A DNA stretch of 64,000 nt from Meridianimarinicoccus marinus (GTDB lineage: Bacteria; Pseudomonadota; Alphaproteobacteria; Rhodobacterales; Rhodobacteraceae). The stretch spans positions 62,001-126,000 of the forward strand of contig NZ_JBFBVU010000010.1 of assembly GCF_040689105.1 (NCBI RefSeq). The letters run 5' to 3'. The position numbers and the translations under genes are program-made. The notes below the pieces were generated by a model. The model searched no databases and was not told the DNA's origin. It saw nothing but the letters and a program-made list of their open reading frames with translations. This document shows positions 26,535 through 35,163 of the stretch, one piece after another (the stretch's first letter is position 1; each line of letters opens with the position of its first letter).

Positions 26535-27590
26535 TCAGCGGCGGCGCCACGCCCGTTCCAGCAAGGTCACCCCGGAGACGGTCAGGAAGATCCGCGCGAT
26601 ATGCAGCGCCGCCACGAACGGCACCTCAAGTCCCAGGGTGAAGGCGATCAGGCTCATTTCCGCCAGCCCGCCGGGGGCATAGGCCAACAGCGCCTCGGCG
26701 AAGGGGATGGCGGTCTGATGCGACAGGGCCAGGCCGAACAGGATCGTCGCGCACAGCAGCAACGCTGTGGCCCCCAGCGAATGCCCCAGCACCTTCAGGA
26801 TCCGCGCCGGAGAGGTGCCGGCAAAGCGGCAGCCAATGCCCGCGCCCAGAATCACCTGCGTCCCGGCCAGGATGACAGACGGCACCTGGAAATCCGTGAT
26901 GTCGCTCGCGTGCAGGCCGGCACTGACCAGCATTGACCCGATCAGCAGCGGTGCGGGCAGGTGCAGAAGGCGGCCCAGACGGGCACCGACCAGGGCTGAG
27001 ACCGCGAACCAGGCCGCTCCGATCAGACCCAGATCAGCCAGCGGCCGCCAGTTGGCACTGCGGCCCGCCAGATCGGCGCCGGTGACAAACTGGATGAGCA
27101 CGGGAAGCAGCATCACCACAAGGAAGATCCGCGCGGCATGCATCAGCGAGATCGTGGTCGGATCGCCGCCCGCCTTCTCGCCCATCAGGATCATGTCCAC
27201 CAGCCCGCCGGGCATGGCCGAATAGAACGCCGTGGGCCGCGAAAGTCCCGCCACCCGCGACAGGTACAAAAAGGCGCTGCCCCCGGCGACCAGCAGGTAC
27301 GGCACAAGAATGGCCAGCGGCAGGAGCCAATCGCGCAAACCGCCCAGCATGTCCCCGTTGAACGAGGTGCCCAGCATCGCCCCCATCACCACGATGAACG
27401 GATTGCGCAGCCGGTTGGGCAGATGCACCGGCACCTGCAACAGAGCCGCAAGCCCGGTCGCCGTCATCGCCCCCAGCATCCAGGCCAGCGGGACATTCAG
27501 CCACCAGAACAGCGCGCCGCCAAGCGCGCCGATGCCAAGCGCAAGGGCCAGTCCCGGCCATGGGAAGGGAAGTGTTGATTGGTCCGCCAT
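26535..27590 (-). CDS. AbrB-family (AmoA-like) membrane protein
   Basis: The 351-residue protein has about ten transmembrane helices in two repeats. Each repeat carries the motif seen as NVPLAWMLGAMTATGLAAL and AMPGGLVDMIL, then YAPGGLAEMSLIAFTLG. The family is often annotated as AbrB transcriptional regulator or ammonia monooxygenase by inherited names; it is more likely a transporter or regulator of transport. The ATG at 27590 removes a long non-conserved upstream open stretch. It is divergent from the hydrolase gene. Confidence 0.8.
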   Translation of the reverse strand: MADQSTLPFPWPGLALALGIGALGGALFWWLNVPLAWMLGAMTATGLAALLQVPVHLPNRLRNPFIVVMGAMLGTSFNGDMLGGLRDWLLPLAILVPYLLVAGGSAFLYLSRVAGLSRPTAFYSAMPGGLVDMILMGEKAGGDPTTISLMHAARIFLVVMLLPVLIQFVTGADLAGRSANWRPLADLGLIGAAWFAVSALVGARLGRLLHLPAPLLIGSMLVSAGLHASDITDFQVPSVILAGTQVILGAGIGCRFAGTSPARILKVLGHSLGATALLLCATILFGLALSHQTAIPFAEALLAYAPGGLAEMSLIAFTLGLEVPFVAALHIARIFLTVSGVTLLERAWRRR

Positions 27591-27681
27591 GGCCCAATCT
27601 GCTAATACAGGAGCCATTGGGGAACAATGCCACAGCGCGCGTGCGTGGGTTGGCGTTGCAAGACCGAGGAGGAAGCCGTCG

Positions 27682-28527
27682 ATGTTTCGGGTCATCCTTG
27701 CCGCAGGACTTCTGATCGCCGCCGAACCGGGCTTCGCGCAGGCGCAGGACGCGTGCCAACCCTCCCCCTGTCTGGTGGACGGTGGCCAGTACCGCGTTGC
27801 CCTGCCCGCTATACCCGCAACCGAGCCAACGCCCACGGTCCTGTACCTGCATGGCTATGCCGCAAGCAGCGCTGCGGTTCTGCGCAATTCGGGGTTGCTG
27901 CAACCGTTTCTGGACCGCGGCTATGCGGTGGTCGTGCCGGACGGTCAGGTCGATACGCTGCAAGGCCATCATCTGGATTGGGGCGTGCGCGACGGCTTTG
28001 GCCTGCCCCGCGACGACATCGCCTTCGTGCGCCAGGTGCTGGCGGATGCCGCAACACGTTTTTCCCTGGATCCCGAGAACATCGTGCTGATGGGGTATTC
28101 GCGGGGCGGCTCAATGGTCTGGGACATTGCCTGTCACGCCCCGGACACGGCGCGGGCCTATGTGTCCCACGCGGGGGGCTTCTGGGCGCCACTTCCCCCG
28201 CAATGCGCCGCCTCTGTCCGCCTGCTGCACAGCCATGGGTTCACCGATCGGACCCTGCCCGTGGAGGGCACCGGGATGGAATGGTTCGGCTACAGCTTCG
28301 AGGTCGCCAGTGTCTTCGACGGGCTCGAGGTGTGGCAGCGCACCATGGGTTGCCCCCCGAAGGCCGACACCGCCGAGGTGACCGCGGCGGCCTGGACCAA
28401 GGCCTGGACCGGTTGTGCCGAGGGCGGCCAGTTGACCCTGCAACTTCTGCCCGGCGGTCACGGGCGGCGGGCCGGTTGGGCCGAGGCCGTGCTCGACTGG
28501 CTGGAGCCTGCTCCCGATAATCCTTAG
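27682..28527 (+). CDS. Secreted alpha/beta hydrolase, PHB-depolymerase/feruloyl-esterase type
   Basis: The 281-residue protein has a signal peptide to about residue 20 (AEPGFAQAQ). The esterase fold follows: LYLHGYAAS (oxyanion hole) and the nucleophile elbow GYSRGGSMVW. A late His in GGHGRRAGW may complete the triad. Four or more cysteines suggest disulfides in the periplasm. Polyhydroxybutyrate depolymerases and feruloyl esterases share this pattern (LpqC-like); the substrate is unknown. GAGGAGGAAG lies before the ATG. Confidence 0.82.
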   Translation: MFRVILAAGLLIAAEPGFAQAQDACQPSPCLVDGGQYRVALPAIPATEPTPTVLYLHGYAASSAAVLRNSGLLQPFLDRGYAVVVPDGQVDTLQGHHLDWGVRDGFGLPRDDIAFVRQVLADAATRFSLDPENIVLMGYSRGGSMVWDIACHAPDTARAYVSHAGGFWAPLPPQCAASVRLLHSHGFTDRTLPVEGTGMEWFGYSFEVASVFDGLEVWQRTMGCPPKADTAEVTAAAWTKAWTGCAEGGQLTLQLLPGGHGRRAGWAEAVLDWLEPAPDNP

Positions 28528-28530
28528 CGG

Positions 28531-28929
28531 CTAAAGCGGCCGCGCCTCGATCACCACGAAGGCCTGCGCCCAGGGATGGTCGTCGGTCAGGGTGACGTGG
28601 ATGATCGCCTCATGCCCCGGCGGGGTCATCGCGGCCAGCCGGTCTGCCGCCCAGCCGGTCACCTGCATCACCGGCTGTCCGGACGGCAGGTTGGTCACCG
28701 CCATGTCCTTCCACGAGATGCCCATGGCCAGCCCGGTTCCCAGCGCCTTCGAACAGGCCTCTTTCGCGGCCCAGCGTTTGGCATAGGTGCCGGCCACATC
28801 GGCGCGGCGCTCGGCCTTGCGCTGCTCGATCTCGGTGAACACGCGGGTCTTGAACCGGTCGCCGAAGCGGTCCAGCGTCCCGGCGATCCGTTCGATATTG
28901 GCCAGATCGGTGCCGATGCCCAGGATCAT
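28531..28929 (-). CDS. acpS: Holo-[acyl-carrier-protein] synthase
   Basis: The 132-residue enzyme transfers phosphopantetheine from CoA to acyl carrier protein. It starts MILGIGTDLANIERI with the metal-binding Asp8, and RWAAKEACSKALGTG is the second conserved block. The C-terminal half has HVTLTDDHPWAQAFVV. It ends 3 bp from the convergent hydrolase gene. It is cut off from lepB, its usual neighbour, by two genes. Confidence 0.93.
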   Translation of the reverse strand: MILGIGTDLANIERIAGTLDRFGDRFKTRVFTEIEQRKAERRADVAGTYAKRWAAKEACSKALGTGLAMGISWKDMAVTNLPSGQPVMQVTGWAADRLAAMTPPGHEAIIHVTLTDDHPWAQAFVVIEARPL

Positions 28930-29076
28930 GCGCTGCTCTCCCTATGTTGCGACCGGCATAGCCAAGCCCGCCGGGGCTGACCAGAGCCTGCAACCGGGAT
29001 GCCAGAATTCCCAACCGGACAGGCGCGCCGATTCGCGTTATTCTGACCTCAGGTAAACCCGAAGAGGAGACAGATC

Positions 29077-29583
29077 ATGCCGCGCATGACCCATGTGATC
29101 CTTGCAAGTGCCCTGAGTATCCTGCCGCTGTCGGCCAAGGCGGCGACCTTCCAGATCGATTTCAGTCTGGCCGGATCCAACAACATCATCGGAACCTTCA
29201 CCGCGCCCGCAGGCGGCGGCACGGTCAGCAACCTGATGGTGCAGATGTTCAACGTGCTGTTCGACACCCGCATCGACGCGGGGGGACCGTTCGACTACGA
29301 TCCGGCGGCTGGGGATTTCGTGAACTACAGTGCATTTCCGACCTATACCAACGCCACCGGCAACGCGACCTGCGCGGCCACGCAGTGTACCTTGCAGATC
29401 TATCCGCTGCCCAACGATCCGACGCCCGGCGACTACCTCGCGGTGGACGGCAATCTCAACAACATCGACGATGGCACGAAATACGCCATCTCGGGCCCCT
29501 CGCCCGTGCCGCTGCCGGGTGCCGCCGGTCTGATGGCGCTGGCCCTGGGCGGGCTGGCGGGCCTGCGATTGCGGCGCGGCTGA
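29077..29583 (+). CDS. VPLPA-CTERM exosortase cargo protein
   Basis: The 168-residue protein has a signal peptide to about residue 22 and a mature region rich in Asn, Thr and Gly, with one Cys pair (99/104). The C-terminus has the tripartite sorting signal of VPLPA-CTERM proteins: VPLPG at 144-148, a hydrophobic helix (about 149-163) and the basic end RLRRG. Such tails are recognised by XrtD-type exosortases; one is encoded at 61681. AGAGGAGA precedes the ATG. It stands alone, with ileS convergent on it. The mature function is unknown. Confidence 0.85.
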   Translation: MPRMTHVILASALSILPLSAKAATFQIDFSLAGSNNIIGTFTAPAGGGTVSNLMVQMFNVLFDTRIDAGGPFDYDPAAGDFVNYSAFPTYTNATGNATCAATQCTLQIYPLPNDPTPGDYLAVDGNLNNIDDGTKYAISGPSPVPLPGAAGLMALALGGLAGLRLRRG

Positions 29584-29586
29584 CCG

Positions 29587-29614
29587 AAAAACGCCGCCCC
29601 CATGGGGACGGCGT
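29587..29614 (-). terminator. Rho-independent terminator of ileS
   Basis: On the minus strand ACGCCG and CGGCGT plus CCCC/GGGG build a long stem, followed by GTTTTTC. It lies 24 bp past the ileS stop, within the 54-bp gap to the convergent VPLPA-CTERM gene. Confidence 0.85.
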
Positions 29615-29637
29615 GAAATTGGGGGCCGGGGCCGGTG

Positions 29638-32622
29638 TCAGCCGCCCAGAACGCCGTCGCAGCGCCCGCAGACATCGGCGTGGCTGTGCGTGCCCACATC
29701 CGGCAGGATCTTCCAGCAGCGCTGACATTTCGCGCCCTCGGCCTTGGCAAACACCACGCCCACGCCGGGCACATCCGGCAGGGTGAAGGCCCCTTCGGGC
29801 ACCGGTTCGACGCGCAGGTCGATCTGCGAGGTGATGCAGATGGTGGCGAATTTCTCGGTGTCATCTCCGATCTTGTCGCGCATTTCCTGCGTCAGATAGA
29901 CGATGGGCGCGGCCTCCAGTGACGAACCGATGGTCTTGGACTGACGCTCAAGCTCCAGCGCGCCGGTCACCACGCGGCGCAGGGCGCGCAGCGACAGCGA
30001 CCATTCGGCCAGCACCGGATCATGCCAGTTGGGCGGCGTGTCCGGCATGTCCTGCAGGTGAACCGAGCTGTCATCGCCGGGAAACCGCTGCAGCCAGACC
30101 TCTTCCATGGTGAACACCAGGATCGGCGCCAGCCAGGTGGTCAGCCGATGGAACAGGATGTCCAGCACGGTCAGCGCCGAGCGGCGCGCCAGGCTGTCCA
30201 TGCCGTCGCAATACAGCGCATCCTTGCGGATGTCGAAATAGAAGGCCGACAGATCCACCGTGGCGAACTGGAACACCTTCTGGAACACGCCCTGGAAATC
30301 GAAGTCGGCGTAGCCTTCCTTGACCTCGCGATCCAGCCTTTCGACCATGTGCAGGACCAGTTGTTCCAGCGGCGGCATGTCGTCCCGCGCGACCCGGATC
30401 TCGTCGGAATAGTCGTTCAGAGAACCCAGCAGGAAGCGCATGGTGTTGCGCAACCGGCGATAGCTGTCGGCCACGCCTTTCAGGATCTCCGGCCCGATCC
30501 GCTGGTCGGCGGTATAGTCGGACTGGGCCACCCAGAGACGCAGGATATCGGCGCCATACTGCTTGACCACCGTTTCGGGAACGATGGTGTTGCCCAGCGA
30601 CTTGGACATTTTCATGCCCTTCGCGTCGAGCGTGAAGCCATGGGTCACCACGTTGCGATAGGGCGCCCGGCCCAGCGTGCCGCAGGCCTGCAGCAGCGAC
30701 GAGTGAAACCAGCCGCGATGCTGGTCGGTGCCTTCCATATAGACATCGGCGATGCCATCGGCCGTGCCGTCCTCGCGGTCGCGCAGCACGAAGGCATGGG
30801 TCGAGCCGCTGTCGAACCACACGTCCAGAATGTCGAAGACCTGTTCGAAATCGTCGGGGTTGTGATCCGCCCCGAGGAACCGTTCCTTGGCGCCATCGGC
30901 ATACCAGCAGTCGGCGCCTTCGGCCTCGAAAGCCTCGGCGATGCGGGCGTTGACCGCCGGGTCGCGCAGCAGGAAATCCGGGTCGGTCCGCTCGGCGCCC
31001 TTGCGCACGAAACAGGTCAGCGGCACACCCCAGGCGCGTTGCCGTGACAGCACCCAGTCGGGACGCGTTTCGATCATCGAAAACAGGCGGTTGCGGCCCG
31101 TGTGCGGGGTCCATTGCACCAGCTCGTCGATGGATTTCAGGGCGCGTTCGCGGATGGTGGTGCCCATCAGGTCCAGACCGTCGCCCACCGGCTTGTCGAT
31201 GGCGGCGAACCACTGCGGCGTGTTGCGGAAGATCACCGGCGCCTTGGAGCGCCACGAATGCGGATACGAGTGCTTGACCTGCCCGCGCGCGATCAGTCCG
31301 CCCGCCTCGACCAGCTTGTCGATCACGGCGCGGTTGGCCTTGCCTTCCTTGCCCTTGCGGTCAAACACCTGAAGCCCGGCGAAGAACGGCACATGGGCCA
31401 GGAATTCGGACTCCTCGCCCACGTTATAGGTCATCCGGTCCATCCAGCCGCGCTTGACGAAACAGTCATAATCGTCGGCGCCATGGCTGGGGGCGGTGTG
31501 CACGAAGCCGGTGCCGGCCTCGTCGGTGACGTGGTCGCCGTCGATCATCGGCACGTCGTAGTCCCAGAAGCCGTTCGCGCCTTCCAGACCGGCGAAAGGA
31601 TGTTCCAGCGTCAGGCCCGACAGTTCCTGTGTGCTCACATCGCGCACACGGCGGAAGCGGGTGACGCGGGACTTCTCCAGCGCCTCTGCGGCCAGCGTGT
31701 CGGCGAACAGGTAGACATCGCCGGGCTTGGTCCAGCTTTCGTCCTGCGTTTCCTCGACTTCATACAGCCCGTAGGAGATTGCCGGATTGAAGGCGACGGC
31801 CTTGTTGGACGGGATCGTCCAGGGCGTCGTGGTCCAGATCACCACCCTCGCGGCGTGCAGCTGGTCGGCCAGGATCGCCTGATTGGCACCGTCGTAATCG
31901 GCCTCTTCGTCCAGCAGCGGCATCTGCGCGTTTCCGCCGCGGCGCACCCGGAACGGCACCCAGATCGTGTGGCTCTTGTGGTCGTGATACTCGATCTCGG
32001 CCTCGGCAAGGGCGGTCTTTTCTACCGGCGACCACATCACGGGTTTCGAACCCTGATAGAGCGTGCCGTTCATCAGGAACTTCATGAATTCCTCGGCGAT
32101 GACCCGCTCGGCGTGGAAATCCATGGTCAAATAGGGGTCGGCCCAATTGCCGGTGACGCCCAGACGCTTGAACTCCTCGCGCTGGATATCGACCCAGCCC
32201 TCGGCGAACTTGCGGCACTCCTGACGGAAATCGACGACCGGAACCTCGTCCTTGTTCTTGCCCTTCTTGCGGTACTGCTCTTCGATCTTCCACTCGATGG
32301 GCAGGCCGTGGCAGTCCCAGCCGGGGATATAGCGCGCGTCGCGGCCCATCATCTGGTGGCTGCGGACGATCATGTCCTTGATGGTCTTGTTCAGCGCGTG
32401 GCCGATGTGCAGGTGCCCGTTGGCATAGGGCGGGCCATCGTGCAGCGTGAAGGGGCGGCGCGACGGATCGGCCTTGGCCTTCTCGCGCAGGCGGCCATAG
32501 ATATCCATGTCCTCCCAGCGGGCCAGCCAGTCGGGCTCGCGCTTGGGCAGCCCCGCGCGCATCGGGAAATCGGTTTTGGGAAGGTTCAGACTGTCTTTAT
32601 AGTCGATCGTTTCAGACGACAT
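29638..32622 (-). CDS. ileS: Isoleucyl-tRNA synthetase
   Basis: The 994-residue class I synthetase charges tRNA-Ile. The HIGH motif is GHLHIGHALNKTIKD and the KMSKS motif is DAKGMKMSKSLGNT. The editing domain contains TTTPWTIPSNKAVAF and the GTGFVHTAPSHGADDY segment. The C-terminal zinc motif CQRCWKILPDVG...CGRCDGV is complete. A good promoter lies 140 bp upstream, giving a leader of about 135 nt; no T-box or other riboswitch pattern was found there. Confidence 0.98.
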   Translation of the reverse strand: MSSETIDYKDSLNLPKTDFPMRAGLPKREPDWLARWEDMDIYGRLREKAKADPSRRPFTLHDGPPYANGHLHIGHALNKTIKDMIVRSHQMMGRDARYIPGWDCHGLPIEWKIEEQYRKKGKNKDEVPVVDFRQECRKFAEGWVDIQREEFKRLGVTGNWADPYLTMDFHAERVIAEEFMKFLMNGTLYQGSKPVMWSPVEKTALAEAEIEYHDHKSHTIWVPFRVRRGGNAQMPLLDEEADYDGANQAILADQLHAARVVIWTTTPWTIPSNKAVAFNPAISYGLYEVEETQDESWTKPGDVYLFADTLAAEALEKSRVTRFRRVRDVSTQELSGLTLEHPFAGLEGANGFWDYDVPMIDGDHVTDEAGTGFVHTAPSHGADDYDCFVKRGWMDRMTYNVGEESEFLAHVPFFAGLQVFDRKGKEGKANRAVIDKLVEAGGLIARGQVKHSYPHSWRSKAPVIFRNTPQWFAAIDKPVGDGLDLMGTTIRERALKSIDELVQWTPHTGRNRLFSMIETRPDWVLSRQRAWGVPLTCFVRKGAERTDPDFLLRDPAVNARIAEAFEAEGADCWYADGAKERFLGADHNPDDFEQVFDILDVWFDSGSTHAFVLRDREDGTADGIADVYMEGTDQHRGWFHSSLLQACGTLGRAPYRNVVTHGFTLDAKGMKMSKSLGNTIVPETVVKQYGADILRLWVAQSDYTADQRIGPEILKGVADSYRRLRNTMRFLLGSLNDYSDEIRVARDDMPPLEQLVLHMVERLDREVKEGYADFDFQGVFQKVFQFATVDLSAFYFDIRKDALYCDGMDSLARRSALTVLDILFHRLTTWLAPILVFTMEEVWLQRFPGDDSSVHLQDMPDTPPNWHDPVLAEWSLSLRALRRVVTGALELERQSKTIGSSLEAAPIVYLTQEMRDKIGDDTEKFATICITSQIDLRVEPVPEGAFTLPDVPGVGVVFAKAEGAKCQRCWKILPDVGTHSHADVCGRCDGVLGG

Positions 32623-32763
32623 CGGTCAGCGTCCTTGAAGGTCGGAAAATCTGGGGGGAATGAGAGCGGCGCGAGAAGTCCATACGCCTTGTCCCGGCAA
32701 CTCGGATCAGAGCACCGGGCCGGTAATTCGCGCAATAATGGCGAGTGCCCATTCCATGGCGCG

Positions 32764-32792
32764 CTTATAGGGCTGCCCGTGCGCGAGGACAA
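32764..32792 (-). promoter_or_regulatory. Probable ileS promoter
   Basis: On the minus strand TTGTCC and TATAAG are separated by exactly 17 bp. The distance to the ileS start is about 140 bp. It starts 20 bp inside the 189-bp gap from the cupin gene. Nothing else is evident in this gap. Confidence 0.55.
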
Positions 32793-32811
32793 GAGAGCGC
32801 GGCGGCGGCGA

Positions 32812-33177
32812 TCACTCCAGTTGGACCATGACAAACCGCGCCTCGACCTCGCCGATCGAGGTGGTGACATGGCCCGCGCCTTCGGTGTCTTCCATCCGCA
32901 GGATATCGCCGGGCATCATCGTGATCGCGGTGCCGTTCGAAGCCTCGACCCGCGTGCGCCCGGACAGGCAATAGGCGATCTGGCGGCGCGGCGACGGATG
33001 GCGCGGACCGGTCCAGCCCGGCGGAAAGGCGATGTGGATGATCCGCGTGCAGGGCTCGGGCGCCGAGCGCGGCATCGGCGGCGCGGGCGGGGCGAACAGC
33101 GCCTCGGCCATCTCGATCTCGCCCTCGGTAAAGAAGGAGACGCCGTCTGCGTCTTCGGACAGGATGGTGCATTTCAT
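32812..33177 (-). CDS. Small cupin-domain protein
   Basis: The 121-residue protein forms a single cupin barrel: GPRHPSPRRQIAYCLSGRTRVE resembles motif 1 with a His near position 55, and PGDILRMEDTEGAGH resembles motif 2. The metal ligands are only partly conserved. Function is unknown. The ATG at 33177 has GGAGG upstream. It is divergent from the truncated globin gene and upstream of ileS on the same strand. Confidence 0.78.
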   Translation of the reverse strand: MKCTILSEDADGVSFFTEGEIEMAEALFAPPAPPMPRSAPEPCTRIIHIAFPPGWTGPRHPSPRRQIAYCLSGRTRVEASNGTAITMMPGDILRMEDTEGAGHVTTSIGEVEARFVMVQLE

Positions 33178-33293
33178 CGGGTTTGCCTCCTCACCCACGA
33201 TCATGGCGCGATTCCGCCCGCGCGACCAGTGGCCGCCTTGCGGGCGCGCCGGGCAAGCCACAGGTAGATCGCAGACGCAATCAGGATGCTGCC

Positions 33294-33710
33294 ATGACCG
33301 ACGCCCCCGTTGCCCCGCTGACCGACGCCGACATCGACCGTGTGGTGCTTGCCTTCTATGCCGAGATCCGGGTGCATCCGGTGCTGGGGCCGATCTTCAA
33401 CGGCCATGTGGGCACCGGGGCCGAGGAATGGCGCGCCCATGAAGCCAAGATCGGCCGGTTCTGGAAAAAGGCGCTGCTGCAACAGCCGGGCTATGACGGC
33501 AACCCGATGGCGGTGCATCTGGCTGCCGGCGACGTGCGCCCGGCCCATTTCGACCCGTGGCTGGAGCTGTTCGAAACCGTCACCCACCGCCAGCTGCCCG
33601 CCCCGCAGGCCGACGCCTGGACCACGCTGGCCCACCGCATCGGGCGCGGGCTGCGGTTGGGGGTCGAGGATCGTCACCGCCCGAAAGGCAGCGTGCCTCA
33701 GCTGGGCTGA
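33294..33710 (+). CDS. Group III truncated hemoglobin
   Basis: The 138-residue 2-on-2 globin has an N-terminal helix AFYAEIRVHPVLGPIFN, with the B-helix Phe-Tyr, and the proximal His85 in AHFDPWLELF, the pattern of group III (TrHbP). Such globins bind O2 or NO; their physiological partners are unclear. AGGA lies before the ATG at 33294. Its 3' end overlaps the convergent ycjF gene by 13 bp. Confidence 0.88.
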   Translation: MTDAPVAPLTDADIDRVVLAFYAEIRVHPVLGPIFNGHVGTGAEEWRAHEAKIGRFWKKALLQQPGYDGNPMAVHLAAGDVRPAHFDPWLELFETVTHRQLPAPQADAWTTLAHRIGRGLRLGVEDRHRPKGSVPQLG

Positions 33711-34717
33711 GGGTCCGACCCGAACAGCCCGGTCAGCGCCCGTTTCACCAGCCGCGTGACCGACGGACGCTTGGCGGCGGTGAAGGGCAGCGGGCGACAG
33801 ACCTCGATCGCGGCGACGCCGACGCGGGCGGTCAGCGCGCCGTTGACCACGCCTTCGCCGAAACGGCGCGACACCCGGCTGAGCACCGATCCCCCGGCGA
33901 CCGAGCCGATCAGATCGTCGCCCACTGCCACCGCGCCGGTGGCCACCAGATGGGTCAGCACGGCGCGCATCAGCCGCCAGGTGCCGAAGGTGCCGGCGCG
34001 ACCGCCGTAGATCTCGGCAATGGTGCGGATCATCCGCAGGTTTGCGGTGGCCGCGGCCACCACATCGGCCAGCGCCAGCGGCACCAGCGCGGTGACGGTG
34101 GCCACCTGCCGGGCGGCGATTTCCACGGCGCGGGTGGCCTCGGCATCCATCGGGCGCAACAGGTCGCGCTCGACCACGCCCAGCACCGCGTCAGCATCGA
34201 AGCTTTGCTCGATCCGGGCGGGCATCCCGTCCAGCGCCCATTTCAGCTCGGCCCGCCCGTGATAGAAGGCCGTCAGATCGCGGGCGGTCTTGCGCGCCGC
34301 CTCCAGATCATTGTCGGCCAGGGCTGCGGTGGCCCGGTGCTGGAACTTGTCCAGCCGCCCCAGACGGGCGAAAGCCGCCACCTCGCGCAGCGCGATCAGC
34401 AGACAGACCAGCCCGAAGGCGCCCAGAAGGGCGGCCACAAGGCCCGCCAGAACAGGGCTGCTGGCGATCAGCCTGTCCACCATGCTCCATGCCGCCAGCG
34501 ACAGACCCGAGACCAGAATGCCGCCCAGCAAGGCCCAGAACCACGTGGACAAGGCCCCACGCCGCGACTGTTTTGCCATGCCCGCCAGCCGCTGCATCGC
34601 CGCCGGATCGTTGGGCAATGTGCCATCCAGATCCGGCACCGGGGGGGCGGAGGACGGGCTCGGGGCCGTGTCCTCGGCCTCCAGATCGATCATCACGGGG
34701 CCATCGCGGTCGCTCAC
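33698..34717 (-). CDS. YcjF-family membrane protein
   Basis: The 339-residue protein has an acidic N-terminus, two transmembrane helices (about residues 50-72 and 84-106), and a cytoplasmic DUF697-type domain with RVSRRFGEGVVNGALTARVGVAAIEVCRPLPF. In E. coli ycjF lies next to ycjX, and both are induced with the phage-shock response. A GTG start is chosen because AAGGA precedes it at 7 bp and it overlaps the acetyltransferase stop as GTGA. An ATG 8 codons later is possible. Confidence 0.85.
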   Translation of the reverse strand: MSDRDGPVMIDLEAEDTAPSPSSAPPVPDLDGTLPNDPAAMQRLAGMAKQSRRGALSTWFWALLGGILVSGLSLAAWSMVDRLIASSPVLAGLVAALLGAFGLVCLLIALREVAAFARLGRLDKFQHRATAALADNDLEAARKTARDLTAFYHGRAELKWALDGMPARIEQSFDADAVLGVVERDLLRPMDAEATRAVEIAARQVATVTALVPLALADVVAAATANLRMIRTIAEIYGGRAGTFGTWRLMRAVLTHLVATGAVAVGDDLIGSVAGGSVLSRVSRRFGEGVVNGALTARVGVAAIEVCRPLPFTAAKRPSVTRLVKRALTGLFGSDPQPS

Positions 34718-35163
34718 GTCGGTGTCCTTTCCCAAGCAAAGCGGATATCCGGCAGTTTCTCGTCGTTGTCCTGGCCGTCGGTGCGGCGCAACTCGAAAAA
34801 CCCCTCGCACGCGTAAAACGCCCGCGCTTCAAGGTTTGCCTGGAAGGTCCAGAGTTCCAGCCTCGCATGTTTCGCCTTGGCCGCAGACAGCAACGCGTGC
34901 CCGATGCCCTGCCGCCATGCTCCTTGGGCAACATACAGCGCGTCGATCTCGGCCGCGCGCTGTGCCAGAAAGCCGACAACATGCTGGTCCTGTTCGGCCA
35001 CGGTCACCGCCTTCTGGTCGATGAGCTTGCCGCAGAAGGCCCGGTTCTGTTGCGGCGTGTGCAGGTTCGGCAACCAGGGTGTCCGCGTCAGCCAATCGGT
35101 CAGGATCTCTGCCATGGCAGGCGCGTCCTCCGGCCGGGCATCGCGCAGCTGAAAGCCCTTCAT
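34714..35163 (-). CDS. GNAT-family N-acetyltransferase
   Basis: The 149-residue protein has the GNAT acetyl-CoA motif A in GAWRQGIGHALLSAAKAK, preceded by a beta strand containing EIDALYVA. The substrate is unknown. It is wedged between ycjX and ycjF, overlapping the ycjX stop as ATGA and the ycjF start as GTGA, so all three are translationally coupled. This suggests a shared function, perhaps acetylation linked to envelope stress, but that is inference. Confidence 0.87.
   Translation of the reverse strand: MKGFQLRDARPEDAPAMAEILTDWLTRTPWLPNLHTPQQNRAFCGKLIDQKAVTVAEQDQHVVGFLAQRAAEIDALYVAQGAWRQGIGHALLSAAKAKHARLELWTFQANLEARAFYACEGFFELRRTDGQDNDEKLPDIRFAWERTPT

Noticed and set aside
32623..32763. 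T-box or riboswitch in the ileS leader
   Set aside because: No T-box core, specifier loop or antiterminator was found in the roughly 135-nt leader, and T-boxes are rare in proteobacteria.
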